Part shown: piece by piece, positions 1 to 5,828 of the stretch
Numbering within the stretch: the stretch's first letter is position 1
Layout of the letters: every line of letters starts with the position of its first letter
Assembly: GCA_007134725.1 (NCBI GenBank)
Contig: SLKF01000070.1
Coordinates: forward strand, 1 to 6,739
Direction of reading: 5' to 3'
DNA length: 6,739 nucleotides
From: Clostridiales bacterium
GTDB taxonomy: Bacteria > Bacillota > Clostridia > Peptostreptococcales > T1SED10-28
Notes under the pieces: model-generated
The model's database searches: none
What the model was told of the DNA's origin: nothing
What the model saw: only the letters and a program-made list of their open reading frames with translations
Translations under genes and position numbers: made by a program

Positions 1-162
1 AACCTCTGCCTTGCTGGCACCTCCCCTTGCTTCCGGACCATAGGACTGAGATTGAATTGCATTAAGATCATCTAATAAAGCAGCCTCCGCAAGAATGATC
101 CCAGCAAGGATTAATCCTTGGCCACCGGAGCCTGTTAATCGGATTTCTGTACGTTTCGCCAT
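1..162 (-). CDS. korC: 2-oxoacid:ferredoxin oxidoreductase, gamma subunit (5' part; continues beyond the window)
   Basis: This is the first 54 codons of the gamma subunit of a four-subunit 2-oxoacid:ferredoxin oxidoreductase; the family is usually about 180-190 residues, so roughly two thirds lies beyond base 1. The visible protein starts MAKRTEIRLTGSGGQG. It shows the family's glycine-rich GSGGQG motif at residues 11-16 and the QSYGPEARGG motif at about residues 39-48. The ATG at 162-160 is chosen because AGGAGG lies just upstream, inside the end of korB, and the korB stop is only one base away. This places it last of the visible korD-korA-korB-korC genes, translationally coupled to korB. 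In this enzyme class the gamma subunit assembles with alpha and beta in the cytoplasm. Nothing looks broken in the visible part. Family assignment is firm; 2-oxoglutarate as substrate is inferred from the subunit set. Confidence 0.93.
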   Translation of the reverse strand, partial: MAKRTEIRLTGSGGQGLILAGIILAEAALLDDLNAIQSQSYGPEARGGASKAEV

Positions 163-163
163 C

Positions 164-991
164 TTAATCCTCCTTCGTAAATTTATCCACAATTTTATGA
201 TATTCTTCACAAAATTCCGGTTGAGATTTATTAACAAATTCTCCGATAATCAGCTTACCTTCTACCTTTTCCTGAGGTAATTTAGCAGCTACTTTTTTAT
301 CTAAGGTTGTATCCTTTAGATTCATCATCATTTCCGGAGCATTCCCTTTACGATTTTTTCGACCGTAATAAGTGGGGCAAATACTGATTCCTTCAACTAC
401 AGAGAATCCTTTGTTTTTAAGAGCATTTTCAATATTTTTCTCTAGCTGTTTCGCGTGATATACGGTTCCCCGAGCGACATAAGTTGCTCCAGCACCTTCA
501 GCTAGTCGACAGATATCGAACACATTATCCACGTTTCCATAGGGAGCGGTGGTTCCCAGATCACCGTGAGGAGTAGTGGGAGAATACTGTCCACCAGTCA
601 TTCCGTAGATATTATTGTTGAAAATGATTGTAGTAATATCGATATTTCGTCTTGCTGCATGTATTAAATGATTTCCTCCAATAGCGGTTGCATCTCCGTC
701 ACCACTAACTACGATAACTTTCAAGTCCGGATTTGCTAGTTTCACACCGGTTGCAAAAGCTAATGCCCGACCATGAGTGGTGTGTAAAGTATTAAAATCC
801 ATATAACCGGGAGCTCGAGAAGAACATCCAATACCTGAGATAATACAGACTTTTTCTTTATCATAACCTAAATTTTCGATGGCTTCTGCAATTCCCCGCA
901 TAATGATTCCGTGACCACAGCCGGGGCACCAGATATGAGGCAATCGATTCATTCGAAAATTATTTTCTATTAATTTACTTGCTACTGCCAT
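164..991 (-). CDS. korB: 2-oxoacid:ferredoxin oxidoreductase, beta subunit (thiamine diphosphate-binding)
   Basis: This is the 275-residue catalytic beta subunit, which binds thiamine diphosphate and one 4Fe-4S cluster. The enzyme decarboxylates a 2-oxoacid, forms an acyl-CoA and passes electrons to ferredoxin; the reverse, reductive carboxylation, is also possible. The WCPGCGHG motif gives Cys22 and Cys25, with Cys56 (GCSSR) and Cys205 (ISICP) further on. Their spacing fits the four cluster ligands known in this family. The thiamine diphosphate signature runs from GDGD (97-100) to the NNN at 125-127, followed by IYGMTGGQYSPTT. Length is typical. The ATG at 991-989 follows the korA stop codon directly, and its site GAGGAGG lies in the last korA codons, so the two are coupled. 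KorB, rather than the pyruvate enzyme's single-chain form, is supported by separate alpha, gamma and delta genes. Substrate choice between 2-oxoglutarate and branched-chain 2-oxoacids is not fixed by sequence. Confidence 0.95.
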   Translation of the reverse strand: MAVASKLIENNFRMNRLPHIWCPGCGHGIIMRGIAEAIENLGYDKEKVCIISGIGCSSRAPGYMDFNTLHTTHGRALAFATGVKLANPDLKVIVVSGDGDATAIGGNHLIHAARRNIDITTIIFNNNIYGMTGGQYSPTTPHGDLGTTAPYGNVDNVFDICRLAEGAGATYVARGTVYHAKQLEKNIENALKNKGFSVVEGISICPTYYGRKNRKGNAPEMMMNLKDTTLDKKVAAKLPQEKVEGKLIIGEFVNKSQPEFCEEYHKIVDKFTKED

Positions 992-2128
992 TTATAGAAC
1001 CTCCTCAATTTTATTTAAAACCTCGGTAGGCGTAATCGGTTCTCCATTCGCTTTTCCAAGTAAGGACACTTCACAGTTTTTACCTGCCACACGATCCACT
1101 TCATAGAAGTATTGCCCCAAATTCATTTCTGCAACAACGATTTTATCAACGGTTTTACTTAACTCTACAATTCTTTTTTCCGGAAAAGGCCATAGGGTTT
1201 TGGCTTTAAATACCCCGACTTTTTTGCCATTACGTTGGGCTTCTCGTACAGCACTCAGTACACTTCGTACGGTTCCACCATAGGATAGAATCAAAAGATC
1301 CATATCTTCAGTGTAGTACTCATCATATAGGATGATATCATCTAAGTTGTTTTCAATTTTCCCCATAATTCGATCCATCAGAATCTCGGTAACTGTGGTA
1401 TCATTCTTAGGAAAACCAAATTCATCGTGCATAAGCCCTGTGACATGGAAACGAAATCCTTTTCCAAAGGCTGCCATTTTAGGGACTTCTAAGCTATTAT
1501 CATAGGCTTTATAGGTCTCTTTTTCGCTTTCCTCCGGGGTTACACGATCAAAGATTTCAATCTCGGAGGAATCGGGGATCTCAATTTTCTCTCTCATATG
1601 CCCAATGATTTCATCCATCATCAAAAATACCGGTGTTCGATATTTTTCGGCAAAATTAAAGGCTTGGATTGTTAAATCATAGGTTTCTCTGACGGAACTT
1701 GGAGTTAGGGCAATAACCGGATGGTCACCATGGGTTCCCCATTTTGCTTGCATAACATCGCTTTGGGAAGGGGCCGTAGGTAATCCTGTACTCGGTCCTC
1801 CACGTTGAACATTAACGATAACACAGGGAATCTCTGTCAACATGGCATAACCAATGTTCTCTTGTTTCAAAGAAAATCCGGGACCGCTGGTTGCAGTCAT
1901 GGATTTGAGACCAGCTAAAGATCCTCCGATGGTAGCTGCCATTCCTGCTATTTCATCTTCCATTTGGATGAATTTTCCACCGACCCGGGGCAACTTTTGA
2001 GCTGATAGTTCCGCAATTTCCGTAGAGGGAGTTATGGGGTAACCAGCGAAAAATTTCATTCCCGCGGCAAGGGCTCCTTCAACACAGGCTTCATTTCCTT
2101 GCATCAATTTAACATTTTTACTGACCAT
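992..2128 (-). CDS. korA: 2-oxoacid:ferredoxin oxidoreductase, alpha subunit
   Basis: This is the 378-residue alpha subunit, which carries the pyrimidine-binding half of the thiamine diphosphate site and helps bind the 2-oxoacid. Visible family motifs, in order, are GYPITPSTEIAE (29-40), the ATSGPGFSLKQE region (79-90), VQRGGPSTGLPT (107-118) and a C-terminal domain with LSYGGTVRSV and KTLWPFPEKRI. The length of about 380 residues, without a fused gamma domain, fits KorA of four-subunit enzymes rather than the fused KorA found in some aerobes. The ATG at 2128-2126 lies inside korD: the two genes overlap by 11 bases, and the site AGGAGGAAG sits in korD codons for Glu-Glu-Glu. Its own last codons supply the korB ribosome binding site. 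No missing key residues were noticed. VorB-type (branched-chain) enzymes share these motifs, so the substrate remains an inference. Confidence 0.94.
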   Translation of the reverse strand: MVSKNVKLMQGNEACVEGALAAGMKFFAGYPITPSTEIAELSAQKLPRVGGKFIQMEDEIAGMAATIGGSLAGLKSMTATSGPGFSLKQENIGYAMLTEIPCVIVNVQRGGPSTGLPTAPSQSDVMQAKWGTHGDHPVIALTPSSVRETYDLTIQAFNFAEKYRTPVFLMMDEIIGHMREKIEIPDSSEIEIFDRVTPEESEKETYKAYDNSLEVPKMAAFGKGFRFHVTGLMHDEFGFPKNDTTVTEILMDRIMGKIENNLDDIILYDEYYTEDMDLLILSYGGTVRSVLSAVREAQRNGKKVGVFKAKTLWPFPEKRIVELSKTVDKIVVAEMNLGQYFYEVDRVAGKNCEVSLLGKANGEPITPTEVLNKIEEVL

Positions 2129-2330
2129 TTTCTTCCTCCTCTAAATATATTGCAAAATCTGGACATCGAAGTTCACAAAGTCCACATTTTATGCATTTTT
2201 CTTTATCTGTTATGTGAATCTTATCTTTTTTTAGTTCAAGGATTTTCACCGGGCAAAAAGCAACACAAATCCCACAACCTTTACACCAAGCTTGGTTTGT
2301 TTTTAGTGACACATTTTTCTTTTTCGACAA
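2118..2330 (-). CDS. korD: 2-oxoacid:ferredoxin oxidoreductase, delta subunit (2x 4Fe-4S ferredoxin-like)
   Basis: This 70-residue protein has two complete bacterial 4Fe-4S ferredoxin motifs. The first cluster uses Cys16, Cys19 and Cys22 with Cys26-Pro, and the second uses Cys46, Cys49 and Cys52 with Cys56-Pro. In this enzyme class the delta subunit passes electrons from the KorB cluster to free ferredoxin. The start is a TTG at 2330-2328, giving MSKKKNVSLK. It is preferred because AAAGGAG lies nine bases upstream (2346-2340). The only other in-frame start near the N-terminus is a GTG at codon 7, which would put that site too far away. It is the first gene of the visible kor unit, preceded by a 220-base control region, and overlaps korA by 11 bases. 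The acidic tail LEEEENGQ is encoded by the korA ribosome binding site, so its sequence may be set partly by that role. Confidence 0.93.
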   Translation of the reverse strand: MSKKKNVSLKTNQAWCKGCGICVAFCPVKILELKKDKIHITDKEKCIKCGLCELRCPDFAIYLEEEENGQ

Positions 2331-2339
2331 GAAATTCCA

Positions 2340-2346
2340 CTCCTTT
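2340..2346 (-). promoter_or_regulatory. ribosome binding site that fixes the korD TTG start
   Basis: AAAGGAG reads on the minus strand nine bases before the TTG at 2330-2328. It is the only good site near the 5' end of korD, and it decides for the TTG rather than the GTG at codon 7. Confidence 0.75.
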
Positions 2347-2375
2347 CCAGTGTATAATCTTTACTCTCAAGTATA

Positions 2376-2434
2376 AGAATAGCAAAGTTCCAAGGCTTAT
2401 GCAAGTTATATTTCAAAATTAATTGAAAAATCAA
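2376..2434 (-). promoter_or_regulatory. candidate sigma-A promoter(s) of the kor operon
   Basis: Two overlapping minus-strand candidates are visible. The first is TTGATT (2434-2429), an 18-base spacer, then TATAAC (2410-2405), which would give a leader of about 65-70 bases. The second is TTGCAT (2404-2399), a 17-base spacer, then TATTCT (2381-2376), giving a leader of about 40 bases. Each is only a moderate match to TTGACA/TATAAT, and AT-rich DNA yields such matches easily. That a promoter exists here is likelier than either exact site, because a strong terminator lies just upstream and a gene with a good ribosome binding site just downstream. Confidence 0.35.
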
Positions 2435-2550
2435 ACATTATGCAAGTTTTGTTTCAAATAATGCAATTTATTCATACATTAATAGATTAATCAATAATTA
2501 TGCCAACCTGTAGACCAAGCGTGCAATGATAAATTATAAACTTGCAATTT
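2397..2550. repeat. phased TGCAA-type elements in the kor upstream region
   Basis: The 220 bases between the terminator and korD (2331-2550) hold no gene but are not featureless. On the plus strand, TGCAA occurs at 2400, 2441, 2462, 2522 and 2543, and the near match TGCCA at 2501. Successive distances are 41, 21, 39, 21 and 21 bases, all close to multiples of 20.5, or two helical turns. The copies at 2397-2417 and 2438-2458 extend to a 21-bp direct repeat with 19 identities, including TTATGCAAGTT and TTTCAAA. The remaining copies match only in the core. Such spacing would put every element on one face of the helix, as expected for cooperative binding of a regulator or for intrinsic bending. 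This reading is inference; the positions are seen directly. Confidence 0.5.
2411..2428. promoter_or_regulatory. operator-like palindrome between candidate -35 and -10
   Basis: TTTCAA (2411-2416) and its exact inverse TTGAAA (2423-2428) flank a six-base AATTAA centre. The 18-bp element lies entirely within the spacer of the TTGATT/TATAAC promoter candidate, where a bound repressor would block RNA polymerase. Its left arm is also part of the 21-bp direct repeat. The arms are short and AT-rich, so chance is a serious alternative. Confidence 0.25.
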
Positions 2551-2591
2551 AAAAAGAAGCAAAATCCGGGTAATGGATTTTGCTTCTTTTT
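2551..2591 (-). terminator. Rho-independent terminator after the carboxyltransferase gene
   Basis: A perfect 17-bp stem (2551-2567 paired with 2575-2591) encloses a seven-base loop. Its outer five pairs are A:T, so reading on the minus strand the stem ends in TTTTT followed by AAATTG. It begins 11 bases past the stop codon at 2603 and ends the scpA-to-carboxyltransferase unit. Because the stem is flanked by an A-run and a T-run, it could also stop transcription on the plus strand, although no plus-strand gene is seen. It separates the upstream unit from the kor genes. Confidence 0.92.
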
Positions 2592-2602
2592 ATAAGCTTT
2601 TA

Positions 2603-4003
2603 TTAAATGGGATGGGTTTTATCTTCTTCGTTATAAAGACTACTCTCAATTTTATACTTTTCCGCAAATCGTTTTTTAAAGAAAGGAAGGGCTACTTGTG
2701 GAAACAAAGCATAAGATAAAACATCTTCTTCCTGCTCCATATACTCTTTCATTTCTTCCCGAATAATCCCAAGTTGCGGTTTGATATTATCTGCTGGACG
2801 ACAAGTGATCACTTCTTTGTCCCCTATGATTTTTTCAATAACCGCTGGGTTCATAGGTTTTGGTGGCTGTCCATAAAGCCCACTGACATAATCTCGCACT
2901 TCTTTTGGTACCATTTTATATCGTTCACCGGTAATCACATTAAACACCGATTGGGTTCCTACAATCTGGCTCATTGGTGTAACTAAGGGTGGATACCCTA
3001 GGTCTTCCCGGACCTTTGGAACCTCTTTTAAGACAGCATCTAATTGATCCTCTTTTTTCTGAGCTTTCAGCTGAGATAATAGATTAGATAACATACCTCC
3101 CGGAATTTGATAGATTAAGGTATTTGCATCTACACCAAGCATCTTTGGGTCTATTAAACCCTCTTTTAAATATCTATCCCGAAGGGGTTTAAAATAGTCT
3201 GCTACATCGCTTAATTGCTTTAGATCTAATCCAGAATCATATTTTGTTCCTTGTAAAGTTGCTACCATGGGCTCAGTAGGAGGTTGAGAAGTCCCGAGAG
3301 CCAGAGGCGAAATTGCTGTATCCACAATGTCTGCTCCGGCTTCAATGGCCTTCAAATAGGTCATTGATGCAATGCCGCTGCTGTAATGAGTATGCATCTG
3401 TATTGGAATTTTGATTGTCTCTTTCATTGCTTTTACTAAATCATAAGCCACGTAGGGAGTTAAAATTCCCGACATATCTTTGATACAAATTGAATCCGAC
3501 CCCATCTCTTCCAGTTGTTTTGCTTTTTTTACATAGTATTCAATGTTGTGAACGGGACTTAGGGTGTAGGAAATACAACTCTGTGCATGGCCCCCTTCTC
3601 TTTTGGTTGCTTCCAGAGCGGTAATGAGATTTCTTGTATCATTTAAGGCATCAAAATTTCGAATAATATCAATACCATTATAGATCGCCCTTTTCACAAA
3701 TTCTTCCACAACATCATCGGCATAGTGCTTATATCCCAGAATATTTTGACCCCGAAGTAACATTTGCAGTTTTGTGTTTTTAACATTTTTTCTAATTTTT
3801 CGAAGTCTATCCCAAGGGTCCTCGTCAAGATATCTTAAACTGGAATCAAAAGTGGCGCCACCCCACATTTCTAAAGAATGATACCCTACCTTATCTAGAG
3901 CCTCTAAAATAGGAAGCATATCTTCGGTTCTCATTCGTGTAGCTAACAGGGATTGGTGAGCATCCCGTAAAACGGTTTCCGTGAACTTAATTTGTTTTGA
4001 CAT
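2603..4003 (-). CDS. oadA: oxaloacetate decarboxylase alpha / pyruvate carboxylase subunit B-type carboxyltransferase, no biotin domain
   Basis: This 466-residue protein has the carboxyltransferase TIM barrel of the OadA/PycB family, which moves CO2 between biotin and pyruvate/oxaloacetate. Numbered from the ATG, the motifs are LRDAHQSLLATRMRT (13-27, with the metal-ligand Asp at 14), EMWGGATFD (45-53), CIKDMSG with the probably carbamylated Lys175, the metal-binding His-x-His of MHTHYSSG (204 and 206), and ALGTSQPPTE with Thr238. A conserved PycB/OadA-type domain follows to about residue 450. The protein then ends in EEDKTHPI, with no biotinyl domain or EAMKM motif. Full OadA proteins are near 590-600 residues, so a separate biotin carrier is needed; none is in the window. 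The ATG at 4003-4001 is chosen over the TTG directly before it because AAAGGAGG then lies six bases away instead of three. It overlaps the preceding stop by one base. Decarboxylase versus carboxylase role cannot be decided from sequence. Confidence 0.9.
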   Translation of the reverse strand: MSKQIKFTETVLRDAHQSLLATRMRTEDMLPILEALDKVGYHSLEMWGGATFDSSLRYLDEDPWDRLRKIRKNVKNTKLQMLLRGQNILGYKHYADDVVEEFVKRAIYNGIDIIRNFDALNDTRNLITALEATKREGGHAQSCISYTLSPVHNIEYYVKKAKQLEEMGSDSICIKDMSGILTPYVAYDLVKAMKETIKIPIQMHTHYSSGIASMTYLKAIEAGADIVDTAISPLALGTSQPPTEPMVATLQGTKYDSGLDLKQLSDVADYFKPLRDRYLKEGLIDPKMLGVDANTLIYQIPGGMLSNLLSQLKAQKKEDQLDAVLKEVPKVREDLGYPPLVTPMSQIVGTQSVFNVITGERYKMVPKEVRDYVSGLYGQPPKPMNPAVIEKIIGDKEVITCRPADNIKPQLGIIREEMKEYMEQEEDVLSYALFPQVALPFFKKRFAEKYKIESSLYNEEDKTHPI

Positions 4004-4620
4004 CAAAATCCTCCTTTGTATTGTTTAGTGTTTTTTTGTCGTAATTTTTCTATCATATAAATTATTGGTGGACAATGATCATTATAAGGCATAGAACCTT
4101 TAAAGATTTTGAATCGCTTTTTGGATAATACTTCTAAGAAATATTCCAGAGCTTGCTTTTCCAAATTACCGCCGGGATGGGCATAATAGATAATGATCGA
4201 GATCATTCCACCTACCTTTAACAGTGATAAAGCCATTTCTAAGGATTTGATGGTAGATTCAGGACTCGTGATTATTGATTGATCGCTTCCCGGAAGATAT
4301 CCTAGATTGTACATAAAAAGGTCTACAGGCTGGAAAATATATTGATCGAAATTTTCATGGGAATCTTTTATACAATGGATATTTGATCCTAAATCAGAAT
4401 CAAATTGATGCTCTTTTAAAAGTTTCAAAGTATTTTTTACAGCAACTTCCTGTACATCAAAAGCATATACTTTTCCCTTCGGCAGTACTTGTTGGCAAAG
4501 AAATAATGTATCATTCCCATTTCCCATGGTTGCATCTACAACCACGCTACCATTTTTGATCTTTTGCTCTAACAAAGCTTTTGTGATGTTGGTGTTGTGA
4601 ATTAGAGGATTTATTGACAC
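4003..4620 (-). CDS. mnmM: class I SAM-dependent methyltransferase, YtqB/MnmM type (tRNA wobble uridine)
   Basis: This 205-residue protein belongs to the small Rossmann-fold family long labelled 'putative rRNA methylase' (YtqB). Members in Gram-positive bacteria are now linked to the last step of mnm5s2U34 formation in tRNA. The SAM-binding motif I is VVDATMGNGNDTLFL (27-41). Asp55 in AFDVQ would hold the SAM ribose. The family hallmarks YNLGYLPGSD (104-113) and AHPGG (147-151) are both present. The GTG start at 4620-4618 has AAGGAAGG five bases upstream and sits inside the end of the preceding gene, overlapping it by 10 bases. From this start, motif I falls at the position usual for the family. 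The gene ends in TGA overlapping the oadA ATG by one base. The family is clear; the exact nucleotide modified is taken from family knowledge. Confidence 0.87.
   Translation of the reverse strand: MSINPLIHNTNITKALLEQKIKNGSVVVDATMGNGNDTLFLCQQVLPKGKVYAFDVQEVAVKNTLKLLKEHQFDSDLGSNIHCIKDSHENFDQYIFQPVDLFMYNLGYLPGSDQSIITSPESTIKSLEMALSLLKVGGMISIIIYYAHPGGNLEKQALEYFLEVLSKKRFKIFKGSMPYNDHCPPIIYMIEKLRQKNTKQYKGGF
4010..4017 (-). promoter_or_regulatory. ribosome binding site deciding the oadA start
   Basis: AAAGGAGG on the minus strand is six bases from the ATG at 4003 but only three from the in-frame TTG at 4006, so it favours the ATG. The same bases encode Lys-Gly-Gly at the end of the upstream methyltransferase, which couples the two genes. 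Confidence 0.8.
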
Positions 4621-5036
4621 ATTGACCTTCCTTTACAAGGCTTATTGAAGAACTTTCTTAAGTTTATTTCGTAAAAATATGCATTGTTATAGAGTTTCTT
4701 TTCGGTAATGTCTAATGCTTCTTTTAAGTGATTCTTTAACCAACGAATATCACGTACTGCAACAATTTCGTAATTTTGAGTTAAACAGTAATGGAACGTT
4801 CCCCGTAGCAGTCCTTCAATTATTGAATATTCATTGAAATCCTTGGCTTGAAGGTCACTTATTAAGGGTACACTTATGGTTTGTAAATCAATTTTCACAT
4901 ATCCTTGGAGTTCGTCATTATCGAAAATCCCCCAAAAAGTTTCCAGGTCTTCTAAAGCTTCTGTTGTGCCTACATGGTCACAAAACTTCCGGAAAGAGGA
5001 TTCATCTTCTTGTATAATTTTTCTAATCACTAACAT
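4611..5036 (-). CDS. small GNAT-like protein, function unknown
   Basis: This 141-residue protein is not one I can name. Its layout resembles a GNAT N-acetyltransferase. An N-terminal beta-alpha unit (LVIRKIIQEDESSFRKFC, 2-19) is followed by strands around FWGIFDNDELQGYVKID (34-50) and VPLISDLQ (56-63), then a helix IEGLLRGTFHYCL (73-85) and a strand IVAVRD (91-96). The acetyl-CoA pyrophosphate loop normally found before that helix (Q/R-x-x-G-x-G/A) is absent: the stretch reads AKDFNEYSII. It may therefore bind CoA poorly or have another role. The C-terminal tail FFNKPCKGRSMCQ carries two cysteines. The ATG at 5036-5034 has GAGGGG five bases upstream. It follows rluB after a 58-base gap with no visible terminator and overlaps the next gene by 10 bases, so it is probably co-transcribed with tRNA/rRNA modification genes. 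No function is assigned. Confidence 0.75.
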   Translation of the reverse strand: MLVIRKIIQEDESSFRKFCDHVGTTEALEDLETFWGIFDNDELQGYVKIDLQTISVPLISDLQAKDFNEYSIIEGLLRGTFHYCLTQNYEIVAVRDIRWLKNHLKEALDITEKKLYNNAYFYEINLRKFFNKPCKGRSMCQ

Positions 5037-5094
5037 TATAACCCCTCGTTTCTTTATTGTCTAGGCTTTGGTAATGTTCCGTGGTTTAATCCAA

Positions 5095-5808
5095 CTATTG
5101 AATGGAAGAACGTTCTTTGAGTTCGTTTATTTCCGCCACCGTAAGATAGCGCCAATGTCCTTCTTTTAAAGAGCCTAATAAAATATTTCCAAAGGCAACT
5201 CTTTTTAGATGACGAACGGGATGACCGATGACATCGCACATCTTTCGAACTTGTCGATTTCTACCTTCCGAAATGATAATTTCCAGTAAGCTCAGGGTAT
5301 CCTCTTTAAGAATTTTTAATGATGCTGGATGGGTATATGATCCATCGATAAGCAGTCCTTTTTCAAAGGACTCAATCTCCACCTGAGTAGGCGAACCCTT
5401 GACCAATGCATGATATGTTTTTGGAATTTTATATTTTGGATGCATCATTTGATTGGCAAACTCTCCATCATTAGTAAGTAAAATCAAGCCGGAGGTGTCA
5501 TAATCCAGTCTTCCTACAGGATATATGCGGTAGTCGGTAGCCACCAAATCTATAACGGTTTTACGATTGAATTGATCATTGGAAGAGGTTATCACTCCCT
5601 CCGGTTTGTTAAGCATGATGTAGAGTTTCTGCTTTTCCGGAACAACAAGCTTTCCCTTAAAAGTCACTTCATCTTTTCCGACGGTAACTTTGTATCCCAT
5701 CTCCGTAACAACCTGACCGTTTACTGTAATAAGTCCTTGTTGGATCAGCTCTTCACTTTTTCTTCTGGATGCCACGCCGCAGTGGGCTAAATATTTTTGT
5801 AACCGCAC
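5095..5808 (-). CDS. rluB: 23S rRNA pseudouridine synthase, RluB/RsuA family
   Basis: This 237-residue enzyme converts a uridine in ribosomal RNA to pseudouridine; RluB orthologues act on the 23S rRNA position equivalent to E. coli U2605. An N-terminal S4 RNA-binding domain (MRLQKYLAHCGVASRRKSEE onward, about 1-60) is followed by the catalytic domain. The active-site motif is GRLDYDTSGLILLTNDG (99-115), with the nucleophile Asp102. The family signatures LNKPEGV (66-72) and EGRNRQVRKM (181-190) are also present. The start is GTG at 5808-5806 with AGGAGG six bases upstream, and from it the S4 domain is complete. It lies 20 bases after scpB; in Bacillus subtilis the equivalent gene (ypuL) also lies near scpAB, with dacB and spmAB between, which are absent here. 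Assignment to RluB rather than RluE/RsuA rests on the neighbourhood and overall sequence. Confidence 0.93.
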   Translation of the reverse strand: MRLQKYLAHCGVASRRKSEELIQQGLITVNGQVVTEMGYKVTVGKDEVTFKGKLVVPEKQKLYIMLNKPEGVITSSNDQFNRKTVIDLVATDYRIYPVGRLDYDTSGLILLTNDGEFANQMMHPKYKIPKTYHALVKGSPTQVEIESFEKGLLIDGSYTHPASLKILKEDTLSLLEIIISEGRNRQVRKMCDVIGHPVRHLKRVAFGNILLGSLKEGHWRYLTVAEINELKERSSIQ

Positions 5809-5828
5809 AATACTCCTCCTACTGTTTC

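Noticed and set aside
95..280. Plus-strand 61-codon frame across the korB-korC junction
   Set aside because: Both opposite-strand genes are firmly identified; the frame has no ribosome binding site or motif of note.
2099..2422. Plus-strand open frame of 107 codons over korD and its upstream region
   Set aside because: It lies opposite a gene with eight placed cysteine ligands, has no family motifs and low-complexity composition, and is a shadow of the minus-strand gene.
2417..2431. Possible CodY box (AATTAATTGAAAAAT)
   Set aside because: Four mismatches to the 15-base consensus in very AT-rich DNA is no better than chance.
2490..2506. Sigma-54-like sequence TTGGCATAATTATTGAT on the minus strand
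   Set aside because: It matches the -24 half well, but the -12 half reads TTGA where the family needs the nearly invariant GC. No enhancer-binding gene is nearby. Its TGGCA part is also accounted for by the phased array.
2331..2550. Riboswitch or T-box leader before korD
   Set aside because: No conserved T-box or known riboswitch core is visible, and no second terminator hairpin lies between the terminator at 2551-2591 and korD.
5037..5094. Separate promoter or terminator in the 58-base gap before the GNAT-like gene
   Set aside because: No hairpin with a T-run is present, and no -35/-10 pair has acceptable spacing, so read-through from rluB is the simpler view.
5054..5239. Minus-strand 61-codon frame overlapping the end of rluB
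   Set aside because: It is rich in Ser and Arg with no recognisable domain, and lies in another frame of the well-supported RluB C-terminus.
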